DNA from: Neoarius graeffei | Lineage: Eukaryota > Chordata > Actinopteri > Siluriformes > Ariidae | DNA: 64,000 bases | Assembly: GCF_027579695.1 (NCBI RefSeq) | Contig: NC_083571.1 | Location: forward strand, 47,082,890 to 47,146,889 | Direction of reading: 5' to 3' | Shown here: piece after piece, positions 34,889 to 46,328 of the stretch | Numbering within the stretch: the stretch's first letter is position 1 | Layout of the letters: each line of letters begins with the position of its first letter | Program-made: the position numbers and the translations under genes | Notes under the pieces: model-generated | What the model saw: only the letters and a program-made list of their open reading frames with translations | Databases searched by the model: none | What the model was told of the DNA's origin: nothing

Positions 34889-36505
34889 CAGTGCCTTGAA
34901 AAAGTATTCATACCCCTTGAAATTTTTCACATTTTTCCACCTTACAACCGCGAACTTAAAAGTTTTTTATTGAGATTTTATGTGATAGCCCAACACAGAG
35001 TAGCACATAATTGTGAAGTGAAACGAAAATGATAAATGGTCTTCAAAATTTTAAACAAATATAAATCTGAAAAATGTGATGTGCATTAGTATTCAGCCCC
35101 CCTGTGTCAATACTTTGTAGAGCCACCTTTTGCTGCAATTACAGCTGCAAGTCTTTTGTGGTATGTCTCTACCAGCTTTGCACATCTAGACACTGAAATT
35201 TTTGCCCATTCTTCTTTGCAAAATAGCTCAAGCTCAGCCAGATTGGATGGAGAGCATCTGTGAACAGCAATTTTCAAGTCTTGCCACAGATGCTCAATGG
35301 GATTTAGGTCTGGACTTTGACTGGGCCATTCTAGCACATGAATATTCTTTGATCTAAACCATTCCATTGTAGCTCTGGCTTTATGTTTAGGGTCATTGTC
35401 TTGCTGGAAGGTGAATCTCCTTCCCAGTCTCAAGTCTTTCGCAGCCTCCAACAGGTTTTCTTCCAGGATTGCCCTGTATTTAGCTCCATCCATCTTCCCA
35501 TCAACTCTGACCAGCTTCCCTGCCCCTGCTGAAGAAAAGCATCCCCATAGCATGATGCTGCCACCACCATGTTTCACAGTGGGGATGGTGTGTGCAGGGT
35601 GATGAGCAGTGTTAGTTTTCCGCCACACATAGCGCTTTGCATTTAGGCCAAAAAGTTCAACTTTGGTCTCATCTGACCAAAGGACCTTCTTCCACATGTT
35701 TGCTGTGTCCCCTACATGGCTTCTGGCAAACTGCAAACGGGACTTCTTATGCCTGTCTTTCAACAATGGCTTTCTTCTTGCCACACTTCCAAAAAGGCCA
35801 GATTTGTGGAGTGTACGACTTATAGTTGTCCTGTGCACAGATTCTCCCACCTGAGCTGTGGATTTCTGCAGCTCCTCCAGAGTGATCATGGGCCTCTTGG
35901 CTGCTTCTCTGACCAGTGCTCTCCTTGCTCGCTCTGTCAGTTTAGGTGGACGGCCATGTCTTGGTAGGTTTGCATTTGTGCCACACTTTTTCCATTTTTG
36001 AATGATGGATTGAACAGTGCTTCTTGAGATGTTCAGAGCTTGGGATATGTTTTTATAACCTAACCCTGCTTTAAACTTCTCCAGAACTTTATCCCTGACC
36101 TGTCTGGTGAGTTCTTTGGTCTTCATGATGCTGTTTGTTCTTCAGTGTTCTCTAACAAACCACTGAGGCCTTCATAGAACAAGTGTATTTACGCTGAGAG
36201 TAAATTACACACAGTAGGACTCTATTAACTAATTAGATGACTTCTGAAGGCAATTGATTGCACTGGATTGTATTTAGAGGTATCAGAGTACAGGGGGCTG
36301 AATACTAATGCACACCACAATTTTCAGATTTTTATTTGTTTAAAATTTTGAAGGCCATTTATCATTTTCATTTCACTTCACAATTATGTGCTACTCTGTG
36401 TTGGTCTATCACATAAAATCTTAATAAAAAACTTTTAAGTTTGTGGTTGTAAGGTGGAAAAATGTGAAAAAGTTCAAGGGGTATCAATACTTTTTCAAGG
36501 CACTG
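34889..36505 (-). mobile_element. Complete Tc1-like transposon, family C
   Basis: It is 1617 bp, with inverted ends cagtgccttgaaaaagtatt and complement, flanked by TA at 34887-34888 and 36506-36507. It lies in the intron about 330 bp after the kcnip2 exon at 34464 and is oriented against the gene. Confidence 0.95.
35107..36126 (-). CDS. Full-length Tc1 transposase (339 aa), family C
   Basis: The frame is uninterrupted from ATG (MKTKELTRQVRDKVLEKF) to a stop after KGGSTKY, the usual size of Tc1 transposases. Residues 1-110 hold the paired-type helix-turn-helix DNA-binding region with a GRPPKLTERARRALVRE linker (GRPR-like box). The catalytic core shows KVLWSDETKVELFG (Asp 1), [13 protein letters not shown] (Asp 2) and SPDLNPIEHLW (Glu), with 34 residues between the second Asp and the Glu, so DD34E is complete. 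The enzyme would cut and paste its element at TA. No disabling change is visible; whether it is functional is unknown. Confidence 0.93.
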   Translation of the reverse strand: MKTKELTRQVRDKVLEKFKAGLGYKNISQALNISRSTVQSIIQKWKKCGTNANLPRHGRPPKLTERARRALVREAAKRPMITLEELQKSTAQVGESVHRTTISRTLHKSGLFGSVARRKPLLKDRHKKSRLQFARSHVGDTANMWKKVLWSDETKVELFGLNAKRYVWRKTNTAHHPAHTIPTVKHGGGSIMLWGCFSSAGAGKLVRVDGKMDGAKYRAILEENLLEAAKDLRLGRRFTFQQDNDPKHKARATMEWFRSKNIHVLEWPSQSPDLNPIEHLWQDLKIAVHRCSPSNLAELELFCKEEWAKISVSRCAKLVETYHKRLAAVIAAKGGSTKY

Positions 36506-36507
36506 TA

Positions 36508-37847
36508 TACTGGTGACACAACTGGGGTGAAAAACACTAAAACGTAAGGGGGTAACGATACACTCCGGTCACAGTTCAATTCAATTGATGATACTGGCAT
36601 AATGATTTCGATTTGAATCAATTTTCAGAATATTTTGAACAGAATTCGGATGAAGAAATATTATGACTGAAAAGACTCAGATTTCTGAATCATAAACAAT
36701 GGAAAACAATGTGTATTTCAATCTGTATAAAACTAAATCCTTTTTTAATGCTGTGAACCAAGGTTTAATGTTATAAACATAATGTACAACAGGTTCCCCA
36801 TATTTTAAAAATAAATAAGTGTATTAATTCTCCGAAAAATTTCAACTGAATAAACAAAGTGTCTGACCTTGAAAATGATCAGCTGAAACATAATGAGCTC
36901 CATAGTAGAAATAGAGCTCCAAAGTCAGCTAAAATGCCCAATTTGTAACCATATAACATTTAATGTGTGTTGGTCATTGCAATCCAGAGCACTGGGCTAT
37001 TTTTCTTTACGTGTACAGATCTCACAGGCTCTGCGTTCCATGCATAATAAATAGAAGGCTGATGTGAATCGTACCTTCCACAGTGCACATCGTCACATTT
37101 TTGTATAGCGATGCCTTGTGTCACGATGTATTATTACACCTCGATGAAAAGGATATTTTCAAAAAGCCTTCATCATCAAGATACACCATTAAGTGCACTA
37201 CAAATGTACCTCACACTGTTCACAGGAAGACCAAATGTATTAGTTGCTGCTCATGTAGGAGCATATTCAGAGTTATGTTACATGTGCACAGTGAATTAAT
37301 ACTGAAATTGCATCAGTAATACATCGGTATTCAGATCTTAGATATAACAACAGAATTATGTGTTACATATTATTGCACAGGATCTGCGTGTGTGGGGTGG
37401 ATTTTGCCTAAAACAAAGGACTGATTTGGGCTTAAGGTGAAATCCTGGTGTTTAAAGGATTTGCTATAGATGTTATTGAACTGGCATTTGTACCACAATT
37501 GCTTACTTAATTTGTTTTTTGTATTGAAATATGCAGTCGTTGTTGATGGATGCTACTCTAGTATTTAATTCAGCTTTTCTACATTTATAATGCTTTTTTT
37601 TGCAAAACATAATATAAACACACCTGAATATTTATTTTTCAACATGTTTAAATATGCACTGTTTAGCTAGACACTGATATATGGAGAATATTACTGAATA
37701 AATATTAACCCAAAGAAATTACGATACTTTTTAACTTTAAAATGAATTGTTTTTTAATTAATGAATAGTAATTCTTTTTTAATTGAATCCATTAATTTCA
37801 CTTTTTTTATGCGTGAGTGTTCTGATGAAGCCGTTTGTGTCTCACAG
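36508..37847. other. kcnip2 intron before the first shared exon
   Basis: AT-rich unique-looking sequence with no repeat or exon that I recognise. A short T-rich tract precedes the acceptor ctcacag at 37841-37847. Confidence 0.5.
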
Positions 37848-37972
37848 ACAGCATCGAGGATGATTTTGAACTCTCCACTGTGTGCCATCGGCCTGAGGGT
37901 CTGGAGAAACTACAGGAGCAAACCAAGTTCACCAAGAAAGAGCTGCAAGTGCTCTACAGGGGCTTTAAAAAT
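37848..37972 (+). CDS. kcnip2: kcnip2 shared exon, start of the conserved core (125 nt)
   Basis: It encodes (D)[19 protein letters not shown], then [22 protein letters not shown]. The [11 protein letters not shown] block is diagnostic for KChIP2 as opposed to KChIP1, 3 and 4 as I recall them. It begins with two bases of a split codon and ends at a codon boundary before gtgagg. The final part is helix 1 of the first, degenerate EF-hand region that contacts the Kv4 N terminus. Confidence 0.95.
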
Positions 37973-38642
37973 GTGAGGCTCTCCTGCTTATTCATGCTTG
38001 ATTATTGTGTAAAATCTGTATTTCAGCAAATTTTCATCTGCATGTTCAAACATACTGATTAGAATGGTCACAGGTTTTTATTATATGGGCCATGGAAATG
38101 AACATCATGCATTTATATGATAATATATCAATATACCAAATGATGGTATACAGTGATAAGGATTTCAGAATATAATACTACTGTTAATGTTATACACCAT
38201 GGTTGCTATGGTGTTTCTAGGCAGCTGTTATGGGCTCTCAGCTGGTTGCTATGGTGTTACTATGTGGCTCTTATGGGCTCTCAGGTGGTTGCCATGGTGT
38301 TTCTAGGCAGCTGTTACGGGGTCTCAGCTGGTTGCCATGGTGTTTCTAAGTGGCTGTTATGGGGTCTCAGCTGGTTGCTATGGTGTTTCTAAGTGGCTGT
38401 TATGGGTTCTCAGATGGTTGCTATGGTGTTTCTCAGAGATTTAATTGCAGTCACAGTTGGTTGCAAGGCTGTAGATAGTCAGTTACTTTAGAAACTCGGG
38501 TGATTGCTAGGATGTTTTTAGGTGGCTGTTTTGGGGTCCCAGATGGTTGCTATGGTGTTTCTAGAAGGTTACAATATGACCCCAGTTGGTTACAAGGTTG
38601 TAGCCAGTTAGTTGCTGTTTCTCAGAAGTTTCACTATGATCC

Positions 38643-38935
38643 CAATTAGAAGCAGCTTTGGGACCAAAAGGTTGCCGGTTCGATTTCCTGGACCAGCGGG
38701 AAAAATGTGTGGGGGTGGAGGAAGTGAATGAACAGCACTTTCCCCTCCCTCTGCATCCATGACTGAAGTGCCCTAGATCAAGGCACCTAACCTCCAACTG
38801 CTCCCCAGGTGCTCCAGCACAGCTGCCCACTGCTCTGAGTATGTGTGTTCACTGCTTCAGATGGCTTAAACATAGAGAGAGAATTTCACTGTGCTCAAAT
38901 GTACATGTAACGAATAAAGGCTTAAAATTCCTAAA
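38643..38935 (+). mobile_element. Second-family SINE inside the minisatellite
   Basis: It starts agaagcagctttgggaccaa, has box-B-like ggttcgatttcc, the cacctaacctccaactgctc block and an A-rich end (cctaaaaaaaa). It lacks the 26575 copy's gctctggataa block and instead carries a longer G/A-rich insert (gtgggggtggaggaagtg). Confidence 0.7.
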
Positions 38936-39055
38936 AAAAAATTCCAGTTGGTTGCAAAGTTGTAACTAGTCGGTTGCTAAGGAAACTCAGTTGGTTGCTA
39001 GGGTGTTGCTACATGGCTGTTAAAGGGTCCCAGTTGATTGCTTTCGTGTTTCTAA

Positions 39056-39756
39056 GGCCAAGTTTACATTAGACCGTATCTGTCTCGTTTTCTTCGCGGA
39101 TGCACTGTCCGTTTACATTAAACCGCCTGGAAACGCCGGGAAACGGGAATCCGCCAGGGTCCACGTATTCAATCTAGATCGTGTCTGGTCCGGTGCTGTG
39201 TAAACATTGAGAATACGCGGATACGCTGTGCTGAGCTCTAGCTGGCGTCGTCATTGGACAACGTCACTGTGACATCCACCTTCCTGATTCGCTGGCGTTG
39301 GTCATGTGACGTGACTGCTGAAAAACGGTGCGGACTTCCGCCTTGTATCACCTTTCATTAAAGAGTATAAAAGTATGAAAATACTGCAAATACTGATGCA
39401 AATACTGCCCATTGTGTAGTTATGATTGTCTTTAGGCTTGCCATCCTTCCACTTGCAAGTGGTAAGTGATATGCACTGGGATCACACACACAGCGGCTCA
39501 GTCCCGAATCGTGGCTCGTGCACTTCACTCGCGCGCTCTGTGAGCTGCGCAGGGCCGGAGTGCGCACCCTCCAGAGGGCACTCGCTGTTCAGGGCGGAGT
39601 GATTTGGAGCGCAGGATGCCTGCGGAGCCGAGCGTATCCGTGTATTGGTGTTGCTGTGTGCACGCGAATCGTGTATTGGTGTTGCTGTGTGCACACTAAT
39701 CGTTTTAAAAACGTTAATCTGATGATCCGCTGATACGGTCTAATGTAAACCCCACC
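39056..39756. mobile_element. PIF/Harbinger-type MITE, copy 1
   Basis: It is 701 bp; the ends share gtttacattagaccgtatc in inverted orientation and are flanked by taa on both sides. The minisatellite unit continues across it (gtgtttctaa then gaagttgg). It is nearly identical to 56253-56966. The interior is GC-richer than the surroundings, with gagtataaaagtatg near 39362 but no transposase. Confidence 0.85.
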
Positions 39757-40059
39757 TAAGAAGTTGGTGTCATATGGTTGCTATTACAGGCCAGGTGGTT
39801 GCTAGGGTTTCAGGAGATGGAGCAATTAACTTTTAATTGTCTTTAGTACAGCTGAATGAAGAAAGGCTTAAATCCTGTGAAAGCATGATCAACAAAACAT
39901 TTTTAATGTATTCCTAGGGGAAAGAAAGAAGACACTTTGGAGCATTGCAACATGGCAGCCATAATTCTGATCCTTCCCAAAAGCACAATATTCCCATATA
40001 GGATCTATGATCCTGTCGAAGTTTGTGGTTCTGTGTCAAAAAAAAATGCAGCCTTTGAA

Positions 40060-40245
40060 AACATTACATTACAGGCATTTAGCAGACACTCTTATCCAGA
40101 GTGATATACAGCATACCCAGAGCAGCCACGGGGAGCAGTTGGGGGTTAGGTGCCTTGCTCAAGGGCATTTTAGCCATTCCTGCTGGTCGTGGGAATCGAA
40201 CCAGCAACCTTCTGGTCCCAAAGCTGCTTCTCTAACCATTAGGTG
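40060..40245 (-). mobile_element. Second-family SINE, reverse
   Basis: It reads from the tail (acattacattacaggcattt) to the head (aagctgcttctctaaccatt), with the 'gtgatatacagcatacccag' and cacggggagcagttgggg blocks between. Confidence 0.75.
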
Positions 40246-40724
40246 AAGACAGAAGAAATTTGCAGAGAGAAGAAGAGGAAGAAAATGATTAGGCAGAACA
40301 GACTGTTGGCTCTGTTAGACAAAAAAAAACATAATAATTGACTGGCAGCTTTACCATTTGGGGGGGGCAACAAAAAACAGATCATCCAATAGAGGCAGTA
40401 GTCACTGTCCCATCTTTAGGGGGAGGAGGCCACATTTGCATACAGGCTCAGAGATTATCAAGCCGTATTCCATTAACCTGTATGCTCTTATTGAAATGAC
40501 CACATTTATTCACTCGGACCAAACAAATCAGGAAAATATATTGGAACAGCAAACATGGATTCGTTTTAATCCACAATCATGGCATGTGAATAGCTATTCC
40601 ATTCTGAGCAGCAAGTTCATTTGGAGATTAATGTGACCTTTGAGCAACACCACAGAACTCCTGCTTAACACATCACCTACCTGCCTGTATAACACAAAGA
40701 TTCAGGGCCCATTTTGTGTTTCAG

Positions 40725-40794
40725 GAATGTCCTAGTGGCATTGTAAATGAGGACACCTTTAAGGTTATCTACTCCCAGTTCTTCCCACAAGGGG
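40725..40794 (+). CDS. kcnip2: kcnip2 exon, EF-hand 1 region (70 nt)
   Basis: It encodes [20 protein letters not shown] then PQG and one base of the next codon. The acceptor is gtttcag and the donor is gtaagt. The 70-nt length is the standard length of this exon in the family. The CPxG sequence replaces normal calcium ligands, so EF-hand 1 does not bind calcium, as in all KChIPs. Confidence 0.96.
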
Positions 40795-40810
40795 GTAAGT
40801 ACACGTGATA

Positions 40811-42015
40811 ATATACACCAACCAGCCATGACATTAAAACCACTGACAGGTGACATGAATAGCACCCATCAAGGGTTGGGATATATTAGATAGCAAGAAT
40901 AGTTGGCTCTTGAAGTTGATGTGTTGGAAGCAGGAAAAATGGGCAAATATGAGGATCTAAGCGATTTTGACAAGGGTTAATTTGTAATGGCTAGATGACT
41001 GGATCTGAGCATCTCCAAAATGTGGGGTGTTCCTGGTATGCAGTGGTTAGTACCTACCAAAAGTGGTTCAAGGAAGGACAACCAGGGATGTGACAACAGG
41101 GTCATGGATGCCCAAGGCTCATTGATGGACATGTGGCGCAAAGGCTAGCCGATCTGGTCTGATCCCACAGAAGAGCTAGTGTAGCACAAATGGCTGAAAA
41201 AGTTAATGTTGCCTATGATAGAAAAGTGTCAAAACACATAACTCATCACAGCTTGCTGTGTATGGGGTAGCGTAGCTAGTGACCCCTGTCCAATTCTGAA
41301 AATGCCTATAATGGGCACATGAGCACCAGGACTTGACCATGGGGCAATGAAAGAAGGTGGTCTGGTCTGATGAATCACATTTTCTTTTACATCATGTAGA
41401 CACTCAGGTGAGTGTACATTGCTTACCTGGGGAGGAAATGGCACCAGGATGCACTGTGAGAAGAAGGCCAGCTGGCAAATGCAGTGGGATGCTTTGGGCA
41501 ATCAATGTCCTGCTGAGAAAGCTTTGGTCCTGGCATTCATGTGGATGTTACTTTGACACATACCACCAACCTGAACATTACTGCAGACCCTTGCATTAGA
41601 TATTCTTGCAGAAGTACACCCCTTCAGGGCAGTGGTATTCCCTAATGGCAGTGGCCTCATTCAGCAGGATAATGCATCGTGCCACACTGCAAAAGTTGTT
41701 CAGGAATGGTTTGAGGAACATGATAAAGGGTTCAGTATGTTGACTTGGCCTCCAAATTCCCCAGATCTCAGTCTGATCGAGCATCTATGAGATGTGCTAG
41801 ACAAACAAGTCTAATCCAACTCACAACTTATAGGACTTAAAGGATCTGCTGCTTGGTGTCAGATACCAGAGCACACCTTCAGAGGTCTTGTGGAGTCCAT
41901 GCCTTGATGGGTCAGAGCTGTTTTGGCAGCACAAGCAAGAGGACCTACACAATATTAGGAATGTGATTTTAATGTTGCAGCTGATTGGTCTGTAACACAC
42001 ATGCATTATCATTTT
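40811..42015 (+). mobile_element. Degenerate Tc1/mariner-like element, family F
   Basis: It begins near accaaccagccatgacatta, only 16 bp after the kcnip2 exon. Translated pieces include VVWSDESHFLLHHVD and, near the right, LIQQDNASCHTAKVVQ-like and SPDLSLIEHL-like segments, so the catalytic layout is recognisable but riddled with stops and frameshifts. The right boundary is approximate, and an (aatg)n run follows at about 42053-42078. Confidence 0.7.
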
Positions 42016-43186
42016 AATTGTATGTGTGGTAGCATGAGAGAAGCCAATTATGAATGAATGAATGAATGAATGAATGAATATAGTGCCTGCCAGAATTATT
42101 GACACCCCTTGTAAAGATTAGTAAAAATGGTTAGGAAAAAAAATACACCTTTTGGTGAAGTAGCTTCATCTCAAACTGAACAAAAGTGCTCTGAGAGCAT
42201 AATATCCCCCGCTGGCAAGTATGCCATAACTCTGGTAAAATGTGACTGAATTGAATGAAATTGCAATATGCATATTACTGACATACAGTTGTGGTCAGAA
42301 GTTTACATACAGTGACATGAATGTCATCTTGGATATGAATATCATGGCAATATTTGGGCTTTCAGTAATTTCTTTGAACTGTTCTTTTTCTGTGGCAGAA
42401 TGTACAGCATACAGCTTTAATTAAAAAAAAACACTAGAATTTGATGCACAAGTTTTAATTTTCTTTGGGTTTTCTGAAATCAACACAGGGTCAAAATTAT
42501 ACATACAGGGTCAAAAATTTACATACGCTCACTTAGATTATTAATTCAGAGGTGCTGAAACTTCCAAAATGTATTTTATCTTGCCAAGCCCGAGGTCTTT
42601 TAATTTCCTGTTAGTGATCCTGATTGACTACAGCTGGTAGCTTCTCTGTGCCTTCATAAAAAGGGTTTGTTTACAGCACTCACTGGATTGACCAACACAC
42701 AATACAATAGGAAAGTCCAAGGAGCTCAGTGCAGATCTGAGAAAGAGGATCGCAGATGTACACAACTCTGGAATGTCTCTTGGAGTCATTTCTAAACAAC
42801 TGCAAATTCCAAGATCAGTTCAAACAATTGTATCCAAGTTATTGTGAGGTGTAGTCACTTTGCCAAGCCACTTTGCTTCAAGAAAACCCAAACTGTCACC
42901 CTCAGCTGAAAGGGAATTGGTTTGGATGGTCAGGAACAATCTGGGAACCACCATGGCACAGCCCTGTCATGAACTGCAAGCTGATGGATCACTGTCTATG
43001 GTTCAGATCACCATGGACTAAGAGGCTGCTATCCAAGAAATAACCCCCTCCTCCAAAACTGACACCTTCAAGCTTAACTAAAGTTTGAAGCTGACCACAT
43101 GGACAAAGAAAAAAGCCTTCTGGAGGATAGCTGTATGGTCAGATGAGATAAAGATTGAGTTGTTTGACCACAATGACCACCATGTA

Positions 43187-44789
43187 CAACCCCGATTCCA
43201 AAAAAGTTGGGACAAAGTACAATTCGTAAATAAAAACAGAATGCAATGATGTGGAAGTTTCAAAATTCCATATTTTATTCAGAATAGAACATAGATGACA
43301 TATCAAATGTTTAAACTGAGAAAATGTATCATTTAAAGAGAAAAATTAGGTGATTTTAAATTTCATGACAACAACACATCTCAAAAAAGTTGGGACAAGG
43401 CCATGTTTACCACTGTGAGACATCCCCTTTTCTCTTTACAACAGTCTGTAAATGTCTGGGGACTGAGGAGACAAGTTGCTCAAGTTTAGGGATAGGAATG
43501 TTAACCCATTCTTGTCTAATGTAGGATTCTAGTTGCTCAACTGTCTTAGGTCTTTTTTGTCTTATCTTCCGTTTTATGATGCGCCAAATGTTTTCTATGG
43601 GTGAAAGATCTGGACTGCAGGCTGGCCAGTTCAGTACCCGGACCCTTCTTCTACGCAGCCATGATGCTGTAATTGATGCAGTATGTGGTTTAGCATTGTC
43701 ATGTTGGAAAATGCAAGGTCTTCCCTGAAAGAGACGTCGTCTGGATGGGAGCATATGTTGCTCTAGAACCTGGATATACCTTTCAGCATTGATGGTGTCT
43801 TTCCAGATGTGTAAGCTGCCCATGCCACACGCACTAATGCAACCCCATACCATCAGGGATGCAGGCTTCTGAACTGAGCGCTGATTACAACTTGGGTCGT
43901 CCTTCTCCTCTTTAGTCCGAATGACACAGCGTCCCTGATTTCCATAAAGAACTTCAAATTTTGATTCGTCTGACCACAGAACAGTTTTCCACTTTGCCAC
44001 AGTCCATTTTAAATGAGCCTTGGCCCAGAGAAGACGTCTGCGTTTCTGGATCATGTTTAGATACGGCTTCTTCTTTGAACTATAGAGTTTTAGCTGGCAA
44101 CGGCAGATGGCACGGTGAATTGTGTTCACAGATAATGTTCTCTGGAAATATTCCTGAGCCCATTTTGTGATTTCCAATACAGAAGCATGCCTGTATGTGA
44201 TGCAGTGCCGTCTAAGAGCCCGAAGATCACGGGCACCCAGTATGGTTTTCCGGCCTTGACCCTTACGCACAGAGATTCTTCCAGATTCTCTGAATCTTTT
44301 GATGATATTATGCACTGTAGATGGTGATATGTTCAAACTCTTTGCAATTTTACACTGTCGAACTCCTTTCTGATATTGCTCCACTATTTGTCGGCGCAGA
44401 ATTAGGGGGATTGGTGATCCTCTTCCCATCTTTACTTCTGAGAGCTGCTGCCACTCCAAGATGCTCTTTTTATACCCAGTCATGTTAATGACCTATTGCC
44501 AATTGACCTAATGAGTTGCAATTTGGTCCTCCAGCTGTTCCTTTTTTGTACATTTAACTTTTCCAGCCTCTTATTGCCCGTCCCAACTTTTTTGAGATGT
44601 GTTGCTGTCATGAAATTTCAAATGAGCCAATATTTGGCATGAAATTTCAAAATGTCTCACTTTCGACATTTGATGTGTTGTCTATGTTCTATTGTGAATA
44701 CAATATCAATTTTTGAGATTTGTAAATTATTGCATTCCGTTTTTATTTACAATTTGTACTTTGTCCCAACTTTTTGGGAATCGGGGTTG
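43187..44789 (-). mobile_element. Complete Tc1-like transposon, CAACCCCGATTCC family, innermost of the nest
   Basis: It is 1603 bp, with ends caaccccgattccaaaaaag and complement flanked by TA. The host Tc1 reads ccaccatg-TA-cagagggacac across it, which restores the expected transposase reading frame. It is the intact relative of 8927-10531. Confidence 0.95.
43407..44429 (-). CDS. Full-length Tc1 transposase (340 aa), CAACCCCGATTCC family
   Basis: The start chosen is ATG 44429 ([20 protein letters not shown]), the usual start for this family; an in-frame ATG 18 codons upstream is also open. The N-terminal half has the HTH ([20 protein letters not shown]) and the linker [18 protein letters not shown]. 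The catalytic motifs are [26 protein letters not shown] and [12 protein letters not shown], with 34 residues between the second Asp and Glu. The stop follows GDVSQW. No internal stop or frameshift is visible, so it looks recently active. It lies in a kcnip2 intron, opposite in strand to the gene. Confidence 0.94.
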   Translation of the reverse strand: MGRGSPIPLILRRQIVEQYQKGVRQCKIAKSLNISPSTVHNIIKRFRESGRISVRKGQGRKTILGARDLRALRRHCITYRHASVLEITKWAQEYFQRTLSVNTIHRAICRCQLKLYSSKKKPYLNMIQKRRRLLWAKAHLKWTVAKWKTVLWSDESKFEVLYGNQGRCVIRTKEEKDDPSCNQRSVQKPASLMVWGCISACGMGSLHIWKDTINAERYIQVLEQHMLPSRRRLFQGRPCIFQHDNAKPHTASITASWLRRRRVRVLNWPACSPDLSPIENIWRIIKRKIRQKRPKTVEQLESYIRQEWVNIPIPKLEQLVSSVPRHLQTVVKRKGDVSQW

Positions 44790-46257
44790 TACAGAGGGAC
44801 ACTGTACCAGCTGGCAGTGGTGGTAGGATCATCATGCTCTGGGGCTGTTTTGCTGCCAGTTGATTTCTGAAAACCCAAAGAAAATTAACACTTGTTCACC
44901 AAATTCTAGCTTTTTTTTAATTAAAGATGTATGCTGTATATTCTGCCACAGAAAAAGAACAGTTCAAAGAAATTACTGAAAGAAATATTGATATCCAAGA
45001 TGACATTCATGTCACTGTATGTAAACTTCTGACCACAAGTGTATAGCAAAGAATCCTGTCAAGTTTTGTGAAATTCCTCCAAAAATTGTGAGAGGAGTTG
45101 ATTTCAGAAGGTGAGTACCCTTCCTGGGACAGACGGACGGACAGACGGACATCACCACGACATAATCCCCCTTCGGGCCTTTTGGCCAGCGGGGGATAAA
45201 AAATGAGAAAAATCCAACCTTCAATTGAAATAAATTTATTCAGAGAAAAACAAATCCCTCATCAAGAAACAATTATTTTCAACAAAAACGTGTCACTATT
45301 ATTGGCACCCCTAGAAATTATAGAGAACACTATGTAACTGAAGCATGTTTTCCATTTAAATTGGACATTTTTGAGTCAACTGGAGTTTGTAGGAACTTTC
45401 AAGCTGTAATCCATGACTTCTTGATTACCTGGGGAACAAATATGAGGTAACACAGAGGCCAAATTCCCTTCATCACCCATCAACATGGGAAAGATAAGAG
45501 AACACAAGCCAAATGAGGGAGAAGTGCATTGACCTTCATAAGTCAGGGAATGGTTATTTAAAAAAAAAAAAAAGCTACTCACTTGAAAATGTCCATTTTT
45601 ACTGTTGGAACAATAATAAAAAACAAAGTGAACACCAACTGAAACTGTTACAAACTTACTTGGAAGAGGACCCAAGTGTATTTCGCCCCCATGTACAGTG
45701 AGGATGATGGTAAAAGAGGTAAAAGAAGAAAAAAAAATCACCAACGATCACTGCTGGTGAATTATAAGAAAAAGTAAAATCTTGGGGGTTTCCAAGTCTT
45801 TTTGTGTTTTTGTTGAAAATAATTATTTCTTGATGAGGGATTTGGATTTGTTTTTCTCTGAATAAATTTATTTCAATTAAAGGTTGGATTTTTCTCGTGT
45901 TATTGAGTGCGAGATGAAGTTACTTCACCAAGTGGTGGATTTTTTTTCTAACCCTTTTTTACTAATATTTGCAAGGGGTGCCAGTAATATATTTTCATGC
46001 CGACTATGGTGCAGGAGCATAACAGCCATTTTGACAGCTGCTGTCTGATTACAAATTGAATTTTTTAGGCTTTGGTCCATTTTTGTGACATTAACTATGG
46101 GAGGAAATCATACTTACAGTAACTAGCAAGGTTTTAGACATCTTTAGGTAAAATGACTGTTTTCACCACTGTATTTGTTCATCTGGTTCATTATCCACTG
46201 AATATGAGCCCTGCCGAGAGGCCATTTTGGTGAAATTTGTGTTCTGCTTTTCCATAG

Positions 46258-46328
46258 ATTCAAGTATGTATGCACATTTCCTTTTCGAGGCTTTTGACAC
46301 TAACAAGAATGGATCGGTTAGTTTTGAG
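46258..46328 (+). CDS. kcnip2: kcnip2 exon, EF-hand 2 (71 nt)
   Basis: It encodes (D)SSMYAHFLFEAFDTNKNG then SVSFE. It starts with two bases of a split codon after ccatag and ends in frame before gtaagt. The loop DTNKNGSVSFED (last residue from the next exon) keeps acidic or polar ligands at positions 1, 3, 5 and 12. Confidence 0.95.

Larger units (their letters stand above)
38192..39815. repeat. 44-bp-class intronic minisatellite
   Basis: Units around ggttgctatggtgtttctag and cagctgttatgggctctc recur from 38192 to about 38642, at 38940-39055 and at 39757-39815. The gaps are filled by a SINE and a MITE. The units differ by several substitutions, so the array is not very young. Confidence 0.8.
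42286..45041 (+). mobile_element. Sleeping-Beauty-like Tc1, third level of the nest
   Basis: Inverted ends are cagttgtggtcagaagttta and complement, flanked by TA. The forward strand near 42711 encodes GKSKELSADLRKRIADVH and SLGVISKQLQIPRS, very like the N terminus of salmonid-type Tc1 transposase. The start ATG appears as ATA. Catalytic parts are shortened; IIMLWGCFAAS is followed by a stop near 44860. Confidence 0.8.
42204..45197. mobile_element. MITE with ATCCCCCGCTGGC ends, second level of the nest
   Basis: Inverted ends are atcccccgctggc at 42204 and its complement gccagcgggggat ending at 45197. Its own sequence is only about 0.24 kb (42204-42285 and 45042-45197) and includes a gacggacggacagacgg tract. 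The target duplication is unclear because both sides are A-rich. Confidence 0.65.
42082..45985 (+). mobile_element. Tc1-like element, family D, outermost of a four-level nest
   Basis: The left end is gtgcctgccagaattattga and the right end carries the complement-like caaggggtgccagtaat. The pieces 42082-42203 and 45198-45985 form one short element with a decayed transposase start (GKIREHKPNEG-like, near 45487) and an A run. Everything between is later insertion. Confidence 0.7.
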
